Positions 63,224-64,000 of a stretch of DNA of 64,000 nucleotides are shown piece after piece. Source of the DNA: Vibrio cyclitrophicus (GTDB lineage Bacteria; Pseudomonadota; Gammaproteobacteria; Enterobacterales; Vibrionaceae); NCBI RefSeq assembly GCF_024347435.1, contig NZ_AP025480.1, positions 2,294,001-2,358,000 of the forward strand, written 5' to 3'. The position numbers and the translations under genes were made by a program. A model generated the notes under the pieces. That model made no database searches. It saw only the letters and a program-made list of their open reading frames with translations, and was not told the origin of the DNA. How positions within the stretch are numbered: position 1 is the first letter of the stretch; every line of letters starts with the position of its first letter.

Positions 63224-64000
63224 GACTTTTTCTCCCTAAGTTCAGAGTAAAGATAAGGCACGAGAATCGCTAAGATACCAGCAAGCATCATCATGGCACT
63301 GGCAGCACCAAGGCCAATTTGTCCGCGAGTAAAGGAGTGGGCGTACATAAATAGCGCTGGAAGATCCGATGAATAACCCGGGCCACCCGCCGTCATTGCC
63401 GTCACAAGGTCAAAGCTCTTAATTGCAATGTGTGAGGTGATGATCACCGCACTGAAAACCACAGGGCGCAAGCAAGGTAAAATGATTTTGAGATAGATAG
63501 TGGGTAAGCTTGCCCCATCGATTTGAGCCGCTTTGATGATTGAAGAATCGATGCCACGCAGACCTGCTAAGAACATCGCCATCACGAATCCAGAAGACTG
63601 CCAAAGTGCTGCGATAACCAAGGTGTAAACGGACATTTCAGAATTGACGAGCCAATCGAATTTGAAGTCAGTAAAGCCCCAGTCTTGCATCAGCTTTTCA
63701 ATGCCAAGACCCGGGTTAAGAATCCATTTCCACGCCGTACCCGTCACAATGAATGACAACGCCATTGGGTAGAGATAGATAGTACGAATCGCGCCTTCTT
63801 GGCGGATATTTTGGTCAAGCAACACAGCCAAACCAACACCTAACAAGATAGCAATCGCCATGAATAGAAAACCAAACACACCGAGGTTGGTGATTGAGGT
63901 GATCCAGCGATCGTTATCCATCAGCTTTTCATATTGGGTTAAACCAACGAAGTTAAAGCTCGGCAGAAATCGAGAGTTGGTGAACGACAAAGCTGCCGTC
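63220..64000 (-). CDS. Sugar ABC transporter permease (MalF/GtsB-like), partial
   Basis: The frame is open to the window edge, so the start lies outside. At least 259 codons are visible, including ...SFNFVGLTQYEKLMDNDRW near the entry and the EAA loop SSIIKAAQIDGASLPTIYLK. Four to five segments can be seen. The start at the TTG near 63990 is not credible, since the family normally has one more membrane segment upstream. A binding-protein gene probably lies beyond the window. Confidence 0.88.
   Translation of the reverse strand, partial: TAALSFTNSRFLPSFNFVGLTQYEKLMDNDRWITSITNLGVFGFLFMAIAILLGVGLAVLLDQNIRQEGAIRTIYLYPMALSFIVTGTAWKWILNPGLGIEKLMQDWGFTDFKFDWLVNSEMSVYTLVIAALWQSSGFVMAMFLAGLRGIDSSIIKAAQIDGASLPTIYLKIILPCLRPVVFSAVIITSHIAIKSFDLVTAMTAGGPGYSSDLPALFMYAHSFTRGQIGLGAASAMMMLAGILAILVPYLYSELREKKS

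Overview
The window reads as chromosomal DNA of a marine Vibrio, most likely near the Splendidus clade. The evidence is the gene order ppiD-hupB-lon-clpX-clpP-tig followed by dctBD/dctPQM, a menFDHBCE operon, an rssP-type rhombosortase beside tapT, a large tandem tRNA-Tyr array, and a complete polyunsaturated fatty acid (PUFA) synthase locus. Nearly everything here looks like vertically inherited housekeeping or niche DNA. I see no prophage, insertion sequence, integron or CRISPR array.

Layout. 1-862: start-proximal part of an RND efflux adaptor gene. 1148-2510: stringent-type promoter, seven identical tRNA-Tyr genes on an exact 187-bp period, and a strong terminator. 3097-6690: a Tim44-like protein diverging from a TetR regulator plus an MFS/acyltransferase fusion. 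6950-10873: a YeiH-type exporter, an 18-bp tandem repeat, a 54-aa membrane protein, a DsdC-like LysR regulator and a divergent GlcNAc-type PTS EIICB. 11020-18445: the full menaquinone branch on the minus strand. 18727-23608: alaA, yfbR, a dGTPase-like HD protein, tapT, the rhombosortase and a ComEA-like protein. 23853-32280: the protein-quality block ppiD, hupB, lon, clpX, clpP, tig. 32919-39662: C4-dicarboxylate sensing (dctBD) and TRAP uptake (dctPQM), with a good sigma-54 promoter and paired upstream repeats before dctP. 40019-59509: the PUFA locus. 59607-60974: an HflX-type GTPase with an acidic insert. 61247-64000: a CUT1 sugar ABC transporter whose last gene runs off the window.

The PUFA locus holds an Orf6-like hot-dog thioesterase, a phosphopantetheinyl transferase (pfaE) and pfaABCD. 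PfaE would load phosphopantetheine onto the five tandem ACPs of PfaA. PfaA (KS-MAT-5xACP-KR-DH-like), PfaB (AT), PfaC (KS-CLF-DH-DH) and PfaD (FMN enoyl reductase) then build a C20-22 polyunsaturated chain. EPA is the more likely product, but sequence alone does not fix it. The genes overlap or nearly abut (TAGTG, ATGA, 30 bp), which suggests one coupled transcript ending at a terminator near 59560.

The points most worth a second look are a FadR-like operator in the AT-rich region before pfaA, two small ORFs there that overlap each other and pfaA in start-stop fashion, tRNA-array spacers whose sequence changes avoid predicted stems, a helical motif shared by PfaA and PfaC, and the DctD/sigma-54 control region.
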